Below, piece by piece: positions 26,431-35,277 of a DNA stretch of 64,000 nt. How positions within the stretch are numbered: the stretch's first letter is position 1; each line of letters begins with the position of its first letter. The position numbers and the translations under genes were made by a program. The DNA is from Dehalococcoidia bacterium (GTDB lineage: Bacteria; Chloroflexota; Dehalococcoidia; SpSt-223): positions 62,001 to 126,000 of the forward strand of contig BPIC01000008.1 of NCBI GenBank assembly GCA_026003895.1, in the 5' to 3' direction. The notes below the pieces were generated by a model that made no database searches, was not told where the DNA came from, and worked only from the letters and a program-made list of their open reading frames with translations.

Positions 26431-27219
26431 CTAGCGGAGAATTTGGACGAGCCGATCGACAAGGGCATTCGCGTCGAAGGCGTGCATGACTGTTCCCGCG
26501 GGAAGCGTCCCGATTTCGGCACTGGGAATGGCGGCTGAGATCTCGGCCAAGTGCTCCTTGAACGGGTCGTTCTCGGATGCGAGCGCGAAGGTCGGAACGC
26601 GGACAAGCGGCAGCCGATCGCGCGGCTCGTAGCGAAATAGGGCGTGCAGGGGTTCGTGAACGCGCGGCCCCGGCTCCAGAAACTCAAGAAACTGCTCGTG
26701 CATTTCCAGCGGTGTGAGCCCGTGGGTGATGGGCAGGCGCGCCTGCCAGAGTGCCCGCAGGTAACTGCCGTCGTGGGTTAGCGTCCACGGCTTGAATCGG
26801 TCGAGCTGAGATCGTTCGGCGCGCTGGTCGGCGGTCCACATCGGGAGGCCGAGGAAGACCAATCGGTCGACGAGGTCAGGCTGGCGGACCGCGAGCTCGA
26901 GGGCAATTGTCGCGCCCGTATGGCTGCCAACGAACGATGCCCGTTCGATCCCCAAAGCGCGAACGACCTCGGCGAGATTCGCTGCGAAGTCCTCAACCTC
27001 GAGGGCGCGCGGCGGTAGGTCAGAATGCCCCTGTCCGATGGCGTCCGGCGCGACCACGGCCATTTCGTCGGCCAGCTTCTCGAGGAAGCCGTCTTGCAGA
27101 AATCGCTGGGACGACAGATAGGTGTTATGGAGCAAGACGACTGGGCGGCCAGATCCGCCAGCGCGGATGAGCACTTGTCCGAGCGATGTTGAGACGTAGC
27201 GCCGGCGAATGGCCGCCAT
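26431..27219 (-). CDS. alpha/beta-fold hydrolase with atypical nucleophile elbow
   Basis: 262 residues from ATG 27219. Fold features: 'VVLLHNTYLSSQRF' (oxyanion region), 'VVAPDAIGQGHSDLP', then 'FVGSHTGATIALELA' where the nucleophile elbow is expected, and near the end Asp in 'ASENDPF' and His in 'VMHAF'. In the elbow the middle residue of GSHTG is His, not Ser, Asp or Cys. Hence it is either a non-classical member or a non-hydrolytic one. It lies divergent from the zinc-ribbon surface protein gene. Confidence 0.82.
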   Translation of the reverse strand: MAAIRRRYVSTSLGQVLIRAGGSGRPVVLLHNTYLSSQRFLQDGFLEKLADEMAVVAPDAIGQGHSDLPPRALEVEDFAANLAEVVRALGIERASFVGSHTGATIALELAVRQPDLVDRLVFLGLPMWTADQRAERSQLDRFKPWTLTHDGSYLRALWQARLPITHGLTPLEMHEQFLEFLEPGPRVHEPLHALFRYEPRDRLPLVRVPTFALASENDPFKEHLAEISAAIPSAEIGTLPAGTVMHAFDANALVDRLVQILR

Positions 27220-27355
27220 TTTCACCCTCTTCGTCGGAAATTCGGTCGCCGGGGCAGGGTACCGCGCCCTGCTGCGGTCAGCAACTGTCCCGGCTCCAAT
27301 GCCCGCTTGACGGCGGCCGACGTGGAGAGTACACCGTAGTCGACGAGCCGACGCA

Positions 27356-28168
27356 ATGGGGACACAGTGGTGTGCCAATGGGCACGAGTTCGACGAGGCG
27401 CTGGCCCAGTGTCCAGTATGCGGAGCTGGGCCGCCGCGTCCGTGGGACCAGCGCACGTCGCCGCCGTCGACATTCGCGACTTCTGGCGCCACTGAGCCAT
27501 ACGCGCCACCGAGTGCGCAGCGTGGACGCGTGGCTTGTCTCCTTCCACTCCTTGCAGGCGTCGGCACGTTTTGTGTGGTACTGGCAGTGTTGCTGATTGG
27601 CGTGGGCTGGCTCCTGATCGGTGGAGGTGGCAGTCTCGCCGGCGTCGCGGCGGAGGTCTTGCCGGCAAACCCGCTGCTGGGCCCGCGCAAGGAGAGCGTC
27701 GAGGCAACGGCGACCGCTCGGGCGGTCAGCGATGCGACTGCCGAAACCCGACGAGCCAGTCCCACCGTTCCGCCCGGGTCAACCGGCACGCCGGCACCTA
27801 CCGAGACGCCTTCGCCGGCGGAGACCGCAGCCTCGCCAACGCCCGGCGCAGCCGCCGGCGCCCCTCCGCCGGCCGAGCCTGTGCCTCCCGACGGTTCGCC
27901 AGCGCAGCGCACCATCACCATCGCCTCGCCGCCCGGCGTCCCCGTGCGCTGCGTTGTAGAAGGAAGCGGGGTCGAGACCGGGTTCGATCTTCCGGGTGGT
28001 CAATCGACAACGCTGGTGCTGGCCCCGGGGGTCTACACGTTTCGCTGTTCCTCTCGCGCTGGAATGGTTGGCTTCACCATCCCGGTTTTTACGATTGTCA
28101 TTCCCGAGAGCGGCGATCTTGACGTGCCGGCCTTCGCTCGCCCCTTCCTTATCGTTGCGATCAGCTAG
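27356..28168 (+). CDS. membrane-anchored protein: zinc ribbon, one TM helix, Pro/Thr linker, outer beta domain
   Basis: 270 residues. The N-terminus has 'WCANGHEFDEALAQCPVCG', a short zinc ribbon; residues ~60-90 are one strong hydrophobic helix; ~110-180 is a Pro/Thr/Ala/Ser linker ('PAPTETPSP'); the last ~85 residues look like a compact beta domain ('GVPVRCVVEGSG.ETGFDLPGGQ', 'YTFRCSSRAGMVGF'). Topology is therefore ribbon inside, beta domain outside. No family is recognised. Related zinc-ribbon/TM/linker proteins are common in Chloroflexota, from general knowledge. Confidence 0.78.
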   Translation: MGTQWCANGHEFDEALAQCPVCGAGPPRPWDQRTSPPSTFATSGATEPYAPPSAQRGRVACLLPLLAGVGTFCVVLAVLLIGVGWLLIGGGGSLAGVAAEVLPANPLLGPRKESVEATATARAVSDATAETRRASPTVPPGSTGTPAPTETPSPAETAASPTPGAAAGAPPPAEPVPPDGSPAQRTITIASPPGVPVRCVVEGSGVETGFDLPGGQSTTLVLAPGVYTFRCSSRAGMVGFTIPVFTIVIPESGDLDVPAFARPFLIVAIS

Positions 28169-28176
28169 CGGTGTGG

Positions 28177-28224
28177 CCGGCTCCCGCGCTTATCGCGCGA
28201 CGGCGAGGGCAGCGGGGGAGCCGG
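28177..28224. terminator. bidirectional hairpin between convergent genes
   Basis: CCGGCTCCC (28177-28185) pairs with GGGAGCCGG (28216-28224), and inside it GCGC-TTATC-GCGC (28186-28198) forms a second hairpin. It sits between the stops of the surface-protein gene (28168) and the acyl-CoA dehydrogenase gene (28241). Confidence 0.5.
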
Positions 28225-28240
28225 GGCCGTCCGGTGCTTT

Positions 28241-29347
28241 TCAGAGCGCGAGCTCGGCCGCCATCCGCTGTTGGTGGTAGCGCGAGTCGCCCAAAAGCGC
28301 TTCGTCGCGCTTGACGCGCCGGAAGTAGAGGTGCAGGTCGTGATCCATGGTGTACGCGAGGCCGGCAAAAATCTGGTGCGCCTCGACGGTGACGTTGCGG
28401 AACACCTCGTTGGCATAGTCCTTGACCATTGACACATCGAGGCGGGCTGGAAGACCCTCGTCCAGCTTCCACGCTGCCTCAAGGACGAGCACGCGGAGGG
28501 CATCTACCTGCGTCACCATTTCGGCTGCCTTGTGCTGAATCGCTTGGAACGACCCGATCGGCCGGCCGAAGGCGATCCGTTGCTTCGAGTAGTCCACCGC
28601 CATTTCGAGCGCCTTTTGGCTTCCGCCGCACATTTCGGCCGCTTTGATAACCGTCGCCCGTTGGAACGCGGCATCGAGCTCGTTCGAGCCGCCCGGGAGC
28701 AAGGCCTCGCGGCCGACGCGCACGCCTTCCAGCACGACCTCGAACTGCTTGTCGCCGGCGATGGTCTGAAGCGGTGTCATCCGAAGCGACCGGTCGTTTG
28801 GATCGACGAGAAACAGGCGCACGTTCCCGTCAAGACGCGCAGCGACGATCAACTGGCTGGCCATGTTCGCGTCGTGGACGAACAATTTGGTTCCGCGCAA
28901 CGAATAGCCGTCGCCCTCGGGCGTCGCCGTCGCGGCGATCCCGCTCTCGTCCCAAGTCGCACTGGGCTCGGTGAAGGCGAGGGCGACGATGGAACGACCG
29001 GAGGCGATGGCCGGCAGCAGCGCCTCGCGCTGCGCTTCGCTTCCCACGAATCGGATCACCAGCGCTCCGAGCACGGCGGAAGTGAACAACGGCGCAGGCG
29101 CAAGCACGCGACCGATTTCCTCGAACAAGATGCACGCGTCGACGATCGAGCCCTCGCTGCCGCCGTAGTGTTCGGGAATGAGCAACCCCGTCCAGCCTTG
29201 CTCGATCATCCCGCTCCAGAGCGTGGGGTCGTAGCCCCGCTCGTCGCGCATCATGGCCTTGACCAGACTGGCTGGGCTCGCTTCCTCGAGGAACTCGCGG
29301 GCGTTCCGGCGCAAGAGCTCTTGTGCCTCGGACAGGGCGAGGTTCAT
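28241..29347 (-). CDS. acyl-CoA dehydrogenase
   Basis: 368 residues from ATG 29347, GGAGG upstream. Family pattern: N-terminal helices, 'GLLIPEHYGGSEGS' segment, 'ALAFTEPSATWD' flavin loop, 'GTKLFVHDANMA', then 'QRIAFGRPIGSFQAIQHKAAEM' and 'HQIFAGLAYTMDHDLHLYFRR'. In relatives the last motif reads WEHD with the catalytic Glu; here it is MDHD, so Asp may replace the base or the base lies elsewhere. It oxidises an acyl-CoA or steroid-CoA, passing electrons to ETF. It is probably in one operon with the malic enzyme 12 bases upstream. Confidence 0.9.
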   Translation of the reverse strand: MNLALSEAQELLRRNAREFLEEASPASLVKAMMRDERGYDPTLWSGMIEQGWTGLLIPEHYGGSEGSIVDACILFEEIGRVLAPAPLFTSAVLGALVIRFVGSEAQREALLPAIASGRSIVALAFTEPSATWDESGIAATATPEGDGYSLRGTKLFVHDANMASQLIVAARLDGNVRLFLVDPNDRSLRMTPLQTIAGDKQFEVVLEGVRVGREALLPGGSNELDAAFQRATVIKAAEMCGGSQKALEMAVDYSKQRIAFGRPIGSFQAIQHKAAEMVTQVDALRVLVLEAAWKLDEGLPARLDVSMVKDYANEVFRNVTVEAHQIFAGLAYTMDHDLHLYFRRVKRDEALLGDSRYHQQRMAAELAL

Positions 29348-29358
29348 CGTGGCCTCCT

Positions 29359-30792
29359 CTAGCTCACCGACTTGCGCGCGACGCCGGTGCGGATCGCCGC
29401 CTCGCGGGTTGCCTCGGCCACGGCTTCGGCCACTCGCTTGTCGAACATCGTGGGAATAATGTAGTCCTCGGTTAGCTCGTCGTCGGCGACAAGACTGGCG
29501 ATTGCGTGGGAGGCTGCCAACTTCATCTCATCGTTGATGTCGGTCGCCTGCACGTCGAGCGCCCCGCGAAAGATACCGGGAAAGCCCAGCGAATTATTGA
29601 TTTGGTTCGGATAATCGCTCCGGCCAGTGGCGATGACTCGCGCAATGCCCTGAATCGTCTCCGGCATCACCTCGGGGATGGGGTTCGCCATCGCGAAAAC
29701 GATCGGATCGTTCGCCATCGCCCGGATGTCATCGGGACCGACGACTCCCGGAGCAGAGAGTCCGACGAAGACGTCTGCCCCTCGCAGCACGTCACGCACG
29801 GTGCCGCTCGCGTTCTCTGGGTTCATCGTCCGGGCGATCTCTTCCTTGACCGGGTTCATGTTCACTTCCCGACCCCGGTAGATCGCGCCGGCAGTGTCAC
29901 ACAGCACGAGGTTCTTCGCGCCGGCGTTCGCAAAAATCTTGGCAACGGCAACGCCTGAGGCGCCGCTCCCGTTGATCACAATCTTGATCTTGTCAATCTG
30001 CTTGCCGACGAGCTTCAGAGCGTTTGTCAAGGCAGCGAGCGCCACCACCGCCGTGCCATGCTGGTCATCGTGCATCACTGGGATATCGAGCCGCTTGCGA
30101 AGCTGGTCCTCGATGTAAAAGCACTTCGGTGCGGCGATGTCTTCGAGGTTGATGCCACCGAAGACCGGGGCGATGCGGACGACGGTCTCGATGATCTCGT
30201 CTGGATCTTGGGTGTCGAGGCAAATGGGAAAGGCGTCGACGCCGGCGAACGCCTTAAAAATCATCGCCTTGCCTTCCATCACGGGCGTTGCCGCGGCGGG
30301 ACCGATGTTCCCGAGGCCGAGCACTGCCGTGCCGTCGGTAACTACCGCCACGGTGTTGCGCTTGATGGTCAGCGACCACATCTTGGACGGGTCGTCCTTG
30401 ATGGCATTGCACACCCGCGCCACGCCGGGCGTGTAGACCATGCTGAGGTCGTCGCGCGTTTTCACCTGTACCTTGCCGACCACCTCGATTTTGCCGCCGA
30501 GGTGGACAAGGAAGGTGCGGTCGGAGACGTTCTTGACGTGAACTTGCTCGAGCGACTGGAGCCGTTTGACAATCGCCTCGCCGTGCGCCTCATCGCGGCA
30601 CGCGACGGTGATATCGCGCGTCATGATGCCGCCGTGAACATGAACGATGTCGATAGCGCCGATGTCTCCGTGCTCCTCGCCGATCGCGGTGGTAATGCGG
30701 CCGAGCATGCCGGGAAGGTTGGGCGACTCAATCCGGATCGTCAGGCTATAGCTGGCGCTTGGCTGCTGGCGCATCGCGGGTGCTGGGATCAT
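29359..30792 (-). CDS. NAD(P)-dependent malic enzyme with N-terminal ACT domain
   Basis: 477 residues from ATG 30792, chosen for GGAGGA 5 bases upstream. Residues ~10-85 are an ACT domain ('[25 protein letters not shown]'). The malic enzyme body follows: '[13 protein letters not shown]', '[22 protein letters not shown]', '[15 protein letters not shown]', Rossmann '[15 protein letters not shown]', '[13 protein letters not shown]'. It decarboxylates malate to pyruvate; the ACT domain suggests allosteric control by an amino acid. It is followed closely by the acyl-CoA dehydrogenase. Confidence 0.94.
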   Translation of the reverse strand: MIPAPAMRQQPSASYSLTIRIESPNLPGMLGRITTAIGEEHGDIGAIDIVHVHGGIMTRDITVACRDEAHGEAIVKRLQSLEQVHVKNVSDRTFLVHLGGKIEVVGKVQVKTRDDLSMVYTPGVARVCNAIKDDPSKMWSLTIKRNTVAVVTDGTAVLGLGNIGPAAATPVMEGKAMIFKAFAGVDAFPICLDTQDPDEIIETVVRIAPVFGGINLEDIAAPKCFYIEDQLRKRLDIPVMHDDQHGTAVVALAALTNALKLVGKQIDKIKIVINGSGASGVAVAKIFANAGAKNLVLCDTAGAIYRGREVNMNPVKEEIARTMNPENASGTVRDVLRGADVFVGLSAPGVVGPDDIRAMANDPIVFAMANPIPEVMPETIQGIARVIATGRSDYPNQINNSLGFPGIFRGALDVQATDINDEMKLAASHAIASLVADDELTEDYIIPTMFDKRVAEAVAEATREAAIRTGVARKSVS

Positions 30793-31373
30793 GAGGTTCC
30801 TCCACGGAGCACGAAACAGGTTGCCGCCGTACCCCCGTACGGCGGAGAGTGGGGTGTTCCGCACGAGCGCGGCTGGCCCCATCGGCTCGAATTGGTGGCG
30901 CTGAAGCCAAGCGCGGACTCGCCGGGGCGCCGGGGAAGTGTCGACCGGCGCCCGACGCTGCTGGCGGCGGGCTCGCACGAGACGAGTGGACCATCCGCGT
31001 GGTCAGGGCATCATACACAAGACTATCGTATACCGTCTCGTCGCTCGTGCGTCGCCGGTGAGGCGACATCGGAGACGTGCCGCGGCACCACGTGTCTCGT
31101 CGGGGCGGGCGAGCTTCCTGCCGCGCGCTGCCCGCGGAGCGGCTGCCGGAACAAGGACGATCGCCGTCTCGGAGCGGGGCCACCGCGCTGCACGATCGGC
31201 CGCTCGCCCACCCTGATCGGAGCGGCTGGTACCATTGGCCAGCGACTGATGGTTGGCCCTTGCACGTCGGTGGCTGCCGGCCTTGGCTCCCGCCGAACGG
31301 TTTCCGATAACGTGCGAGGATGGCGTGGGAACCCGCCGGCGCGGGAGGCTGGCCCTGATGGCCGTGAGGTGTG
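30793..31373. other. 581-base divergent spacer, no gene recognised
   Basis: This lies between the malic enzyme (minus) and the propeller glycosidase-like gene (plus). At 31008-31032 there is a short AT-rich patch with the loosely repeated ATCATACAC and ATCGTATAC at 15-base spacing, possibly an operator. No open frame with a ribosome site or family motif was found. Confidence 0.35.
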
Positions 31374-32399
31374 ATGAACGCTGGACGGATCTTCGGTCCC
31401 GGGGTAGCGGGCAGCTGGGACGATGCCAAGGTGTCCTGCCCGGTGGTTCTTGTTGAAGATGGTCGTTACCGCATGTGGTACTACGGCCGTGACAGAGAGT
31501 TTCCCGGCAACCCCGGCCCCGGATCGCCGTTTGGCCGGACCGGCCTCGCCGAGTCGGCGGATGGCCTGCATTGGGAACGCGTTCCCGGACCTGGCTACCG
31601 TGGCTCGGTGCTCGACCCGAGCGAAGATCCGGACCGATTCGATTCGGCCTTCCTCGGTGGTAGTTCGATCGTCCGTACCGACCACGGTTACCGATTGTAT
31701 TACCTTGGAGCGCGGCGACAGCCGCTGGGGGAGCGCGGAAGCGACCTCGATGTCGTTATCTCAATCGGGCTTGCCGAAAGTCCGGACGGCCTGCGCTTTC
31801 GGAAGATCGACGGAGAGGCCGGGCGTGGCGCCGTGCTGTCGCCGGCGATGCCCGGTGGCTGGGGTGAGCACTCTACCAACCTCCCGCGGGTGCTCCGTCT
31901 GTCTGATGGTTCGTGGCGCATGTACTACCACGGGGCGGACGAGCCCGGCCGTGCCGCGATCGGCGTCGCCGAGTCGGGTGATGGCGTCATTTGGGAGAAA
32001 CGCGGAAAGGTGTTCGAACCGAGCGGCGACCCGACCCGGTTCGATGCCCGTAGCGTCAGTACACGCCATGTCATCCCGTGGCAAGGCGGCTGGCTGATGG
32101 CCTACGAGGCGCTGCCTGCCGAGCCCGGGGTCGCCTTCTCGATTGGGCTCGCGACCTCGCTCGACGGGCTGCGCTGGGAGCGCCTGCACGGGCGCGGTGA
32201 GCGCGGCGCAGCGGTGGCCCGCGGTGAGGCAGGCTCTTGGGACGAGATGGCGATAGGCACACCCTACCTGCTGGCGATGCCGGACAACTCGCTGCGGCTC
32301 TACTACGTCGGCTTCAGCGGCCAAATCGAAACCGCAATTGGGTTGGCGCTTTGCGACGGGCAGGACCTCACCCGGTGGGACAAATACGAAACGGCCTGA
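31374..32399 (+). CDS. beta-propeller glycosidase-like protein (GH43/GH32/GH130-type fold)
   Basis: 341 residues from ATG 31374. Five repeated blades are visible, each with an aromatic 'W/LYY.G' strand followed by 'IGLAxSxDGLxWER': near residues 32-65, 108-145, 175-205, 230-265 and 300-330. This is the five-bladed propeller of furanosidase/phosphorylase families. No signal peptide is present. I cannot assign the acidic triad, so the family number and activity remain open. It ends within a perfect hairpin shared with the convergent binding-protein gene. Confidence 0.75.
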   Translation: MNAGRIFGPGVAGSWDDAKVSCPVVLVEDGRYRMWYYGRDREFPGNPGPGSPFGRTGLAESADGLHWERVPGPGYRGSVLDPSEDPDRFDSAFLGGSSIVRTDHGYRLYYLGARRQPLGERGSDLDVVISIGLAESPDGLRFRKIDGEAGRGAVLSPAMPGGWGEHSTNLPRVLRLSDGSWRMYYHGADEPGRAAIGVAESGDGVIWEKRGKVFEPSGDPTRFDARSVSTRHVIPWQGGWLMAYEALPAEPGVAFSIGLATSLDGLRWERLHGRGERGAAVARGEAGSWDEMAIGTPYLLAMPDNSLRLYYVGFSGQIETAIGLALCDGQDLTRWDKYETA

Positions 32400-32415
32400 T
32401 CGCTCAGGCCGTTTC
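32388..32415. terminator. perfect bidirectional terminator hairpin
   Basis: GAAACGGCCTGA (32388-32399), loop TCGC, TCAGGCCGTTTC (32404-32415): a perfect 12-bp stem. Its left arm contains the TGA stop of the propeller gene, and the binding-protein gene stops 21 bases beyond. The AAA/TTT ends give short U-tracts on both strands. Confidence 0.8.
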
Positions 32416-32435
32416 GCGAGCCGCGAAGGGATGGG

Positions 32436-34025
32436 TTAGCGGATCGACAGCCGTTCGTAGCGCTGTTCGATGTCGGCGGCACGGCGGGCGAGACCTTGCA
32501 CCTTCTTGTTGGCGAAGATCAAGCGGGTGCCTTGGACCATGAACAGATACGGCGGGTCGTTGTGGATGATCTCGATGGCGCGCTGGAGGAGTTCCTTGCG
32601 CCGGGTCTCGTTCACTTCCGTGACCGACTGTTGGTAGACCCGGTCGAACTCCGGGTTGTTGTAGTGCCAGCGACCGGGGTCGGCCTGGCAGGTGCAGAAC
32701 CAGACGAGCGCGAAATCCGCATCGAGCGCTGGCGTGTTGATGAGGCCGGGAGCGAACAAGTCGGTCCGCTGGCGGACGCCGTAGAAGTAGTCGCGGAAGA
32801 CGGCGTACTCGCCGATCGGTTGAATCTCGAGTTCGACGCCGATCTGGCGCAGTTGATCCTGAACCAGCAGGGCCTGGGCGTTGGCTTCGGCGTTGATCTG
32901 GAGTTGGGCAAGCGTCAGCTTGAACCCGTTGGCGTAGCCAGCCTCGGCCAACAGTTGCTTGGCTCGGTTCGGATCGTAGGGGAACATCTTCAAGTTGGGG
33001 TTGAAGCCAAAGGTCTCGGGCTGGACGAATTGGCCCTGCTCTGGCTTGGTGTAGCCCTTGTAGATGTTCTTGGCCACCAGCTCTTTGTCGATAGCGTAGT
33101 TGAGGGCGAGCCGGACACGCCGGTCAGCCATCGGCCCAGTCTTCGGTTGGCGGCCGACCACCGTGTCGAGCCAGTAACCGGTGGAGCTGCCCGAGTCGAC
33201 GACGATGACGTTGAAGCCGGCGGCCTTCAGGCTATCGGCTTGGTCGATCGGGATGGTGTCGGCCATGTCGAGTTCACCGGATTTGAGGCCTGCGACTCGG
33301 GCGGCCGCCTCCGGAACATTCCGAATTTCGACCTCGGTGACGCCGGTTGCCTTGCGGAAGGGGTGCTCGGGAATTGCCCGGACGACGATCTTGCTATCGG
33401 GCACGAATTCGACGAGCCGGAATGGCCCGGTGCCGATTGCCTTGTTCCCAAACTCGGCATCGCCGACCCGCTCAAGATAGGCCTGTGGCAGCACTGAGAC
33501 CATGGCCATGCGCTTCAACAATAGTCCATCTGGCTGCTTGGTGACGACGCGAACGGTCGTTTCGTTGACCTTACTGGCATCGGCGATCGTCTCGAGGCGG
33601 CTGGTGATAGCGTACTTGAACGAGATGTCGGAGGCGCGCTTGATGCTGAAGACCACATCGTCGGCGCGCATGGGCGTTCCGTCGTGGAACTTCATGTCCT
33701 GGCGAATGGTGAATTCCCAGGTGGTCGGATCGACCGACTTCCAGGCCGTCGCGGCGCCCGGCTCGACGCTGCCGTCGTCCTTCTGGTGCAGGACGGGGTC
33801 GAACACATCGTAGCGGCGCTGGGTGCAGCAAATCGAGATGTAGGGGTGCATTTGCGGCGTGATCGACGCTTGGCCGATGACCAGCCGTTGCGGCCCGGTC
33901 GGTTGGGTTTGGCCCTGTGGGCTTGTGCTCCCGGCGGTAGGGCTTTGGGCGGGCGCGCAGGCAGCGAGAACGATGAGCACGCCGGCGAATCCGGCGATGG
34001 CACGCGAACGGGTCCACGGATGCAT
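32436..34025 (-). CDS. ABC transporter substrate-binding lipoprotein, peptide/nickel family 5
   Basis: 529 residues from ATG 34025. Signal peptide with lipobox LAAC (Cys23), then a Ser/Thr/Gln/Pro linker. SBP_bac_5 features: 'TWEFTIRQDMKFHDGTPMRADDVVFSIKRA', 'GTGPFRLVEFVPDSKIV', 'DRRVRLALNYAIDKELVAKNIYKG', 'NRAKQLLAEAGYANGFKL'. Binds oligopeptides or other ligands outside the membrane. It is monocistronic between its own promoter and a hairpin terminator, with no permease genes beside it. Confidence 0.94.
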   Translation of the reverse strand: MHPWTRSRAIAGFAGVLIVLAACAPAQSPTAGSTSPQGQTQPTGPQRLVIGQASITPQMHPYISICCTQRRYDVFDPVLHQKDDGSVEPGAATAWKSVDPTTWEFTIRQDMKFHDGTPMRADDVVFSIKRASDISFKYAITSRLETIADASKVNETTVRVVTKQPDGLLLKRMAMVSVLPQAYLERVGDAEFGNKAIGTGPFRLVEFVPDSKIVVRAIPEHPFRKATGVTEVEIRNVPEAAARVAGLKSGELDMADTIPIDQADSLKAAGFNVIVVDSGSSTGYWLDTVVGRQPKTGPMADRRVRLALNYAIDKELVAKNIYKGYTKPEQGQFVQPETFGFNPNLKMFPYDPNRAKQLLAEAGYANGFKLTLAQLQINAEANAQALLVQDQLRQIGVELEIQPIGEYAVFRDYFYGVRQRTDLFAPGLINTPALDADFALVWFCTCQADPGRWHYNNPEFDRVYQQSVTEVNETRRKELLQRAIEIIHNDPPYLFMVQGTRLIFANKKVQGLARRAADIEQRYERLSIR

Positions 34026-34081
34026 GTGGCTCCTTCTCCCGGCCGAGCGCCGGGTTTCTCGCGGGACTCAGGTGACGGTCC

Positions 34082-34129
34082 AATCACCCCCTAACTGGTG
34101 ATTAGGCAATCTCTCTTTCCGCGTGTCAA
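34082..34129 (-). promoter_or_regulatory. promoter with overlapping inverted repeat for the binding-protein gene
   Basis: On the minus strand a perfect TTGACA (34124-34129) is followed, 19 bases on, by TAATCA (34099-34104). The -10 region is covered by an inverted repeat, AATCACC (34082-34088), 8 bases, GGTGATT (34097-34103), which is a good operator candidate. The 19-base spacer is longer than usual, which would suit a regulated promoter. Confidence 0.4.
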
Positions 34130-34203
34130 GTATTGTGTGTATCCCTTTTTGGGCTGCCCCATTCGGGCTACGTCTTTCGCCGTATTCCTGCACTGTCGGC
34201 CAG

Positions 34204-34233
34204 TTGACGCGGGGCACGCCAGCGGCGTAGTGT
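34204..34233 (+). promoter_or_regulatory. possible promoter upstream of the short ORF and RIO1 gene
   Basis: TTGACG (34204-34209), an 18-base spacer and TAGTGT (34228-34233). The -10 match is weak. An AGGGAGGG ribosome site (34251-34258) and an ATG at 34262 follow. Confidence 0.3.
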
Positions 34234-34261
34234 CCATCAAACCTTTGGACAGGGAGGGCAC

Positions 34262-34324
34262 ATGATTCGCGCCGGGTTCACGGTCGCTGGCCCACGCCCT
34301 CCGTTCGATCCCGTCCGCCACTAG
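34262..34324 (+). CDS. 20-codon ORF with strong ribosome site, possible leader or gene remnant
   Basis: ATG 34262 follows AGGGAGGG and opens 20 codons (starting MIRAGFTVAG, ending in TAG at 34322). It sits 140 bases before the RIO1 kinase start. The strong start context with so short a product suggests either a leader peptide or a truncated gene; no function is claimed. The rest of the 34026-34465 spacer shows nothing else. Confidence 0.3.
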   Translation: MIRAGFTVAGPRPPFDPVRH

Positions 34325-34465
34325 GCTGCCCCGCTGGCACGGTCGCCCGTCCCACGGTCGGGCGGTCGGCTGACCGCCGACAGCCGCCACTGAGCTGGCT
34401 GCTCCGTCAGCGGAGGGCGTCCCCATCGTCGTTGTTCGTCGAGACGAGCGCGGCCTCGCCTGGCC

Positions 34466-35218
34466 GTGCAGAAGGGAACTCCTCCAGTGGATTGGACGAT
34501 CACAGATTCGCTCGACCCCTTTTTCGAGCAGGGATTGATCGATGAGGTGCTTTACACGGTGAAGAGCGGGAAAGAAGCGACCGTGGTGTGCTGTCGCGCT
34601 GCACGGGCGACCCGCCATGAATTGCTCGCGGCGAAGATCTATCGCCCGCGCGCCCATCGCTCCTTCAAGGACGATTCTCGGTATCGAGAAGGGCAGGTCA
34701 TTCTCGACGCCCGAGTCCGCCGGGCGGTCGCGAGTAAAACGTCTTTCGGCCGGCAGGCGGCGTTTGCCATTTGGGTCGATCGTGAGCGGGACACCTTGAC
34801 CCGCTTGCGTCGTGCTGGCGCGGCGGTGCCGGAGGTCGTCGCTGCCGCCGGCGGGGCGCTGCTCCTTGAATTCATCGGCGACGCCGCGGGAGCCGCTCCG
34901 ATGCTGAAACACGCGCCACTCACGCCTGACGATGCTCGCCGCCTCTCCCGCCAACTGCTCGATGAGATCGAGCGGTGGCTGCGCCATAACGTCGTTCACG
35001 GCGACCTGTCGCCGTTCAACGTCCTGGTTTGGCACGGTCGCGCGATGGTTATCGACTTCCCGCAGGCCGTTGACCCGCGCTTCAACGTCCACGCCTTCGA
35101 CTTGCTGCGCCGCGACATCGAGCAGTTGGCACGCTTTTTCCGTCGCTACGACATCGTTGTGGATGCCGAGGCGGCCGCCACCGACCTCTGGGTCCGCTTC
35201 GTGACGGCTGATCTGTAG
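34466..35218 (+). CDS. RIO1-family atypical protein kinase/ATPase
   Basis: 250 residues from a GTG at 34466. RIO signatures: 'SGKEATVVCCRA' (Gly-loop equivalent), 'LAAKIYRP' with the ATP Lys, 'FKDDSRYREG', 'LLLEFIGD' hinge, the catalytic loop 'VVHGDLSPFNVLVW' (Asp and Asn) and metal-binding 'VIDFPQAVDPRFN'. In archaea and eukaryotes RIO1 acts in small ribosomal subunit maturation; bacterial members are much less studied. A short ORF with its own ribosome site lies upstream, and the ABM gene follows. Confidence 0.87.
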   Translation: MQKGTPPVDWTITDSLDPFFEQGLIDEVLYTVKSGKEATVVCCRAARATRHELLAAKIYRPRAHRSFKDDSRYREGQVILDARVRRAVASKTSFGRQAAFAIWVDRERDTLTRLRRAGAAVPEVVAAAGGALLLEFIGDAAGAAPMLKHAPLTPDDARRLSRQLLDEIERWLRHNVVHGDLSPFNVLVWHGRAMVIDFPQAVDPRFNVHAFDLLRRDIEQLARFFRRYDIVVDAEAAATDLWVRFVTADL

Positions 35219-35277
35219 CCGCGATCGCGTACACTGACCCCGCGGCAAGCTGCCGCGATGGCGTGGAAGGAGGAACG

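Noticed and set aside
31008..31032. Direct repeat ATCATACAC/ATCGTATAC as a GntR-type operator
   Set aside because: Only seven of nine bases agree and no regulator gene is near; kept as a remark in the spacer entry.
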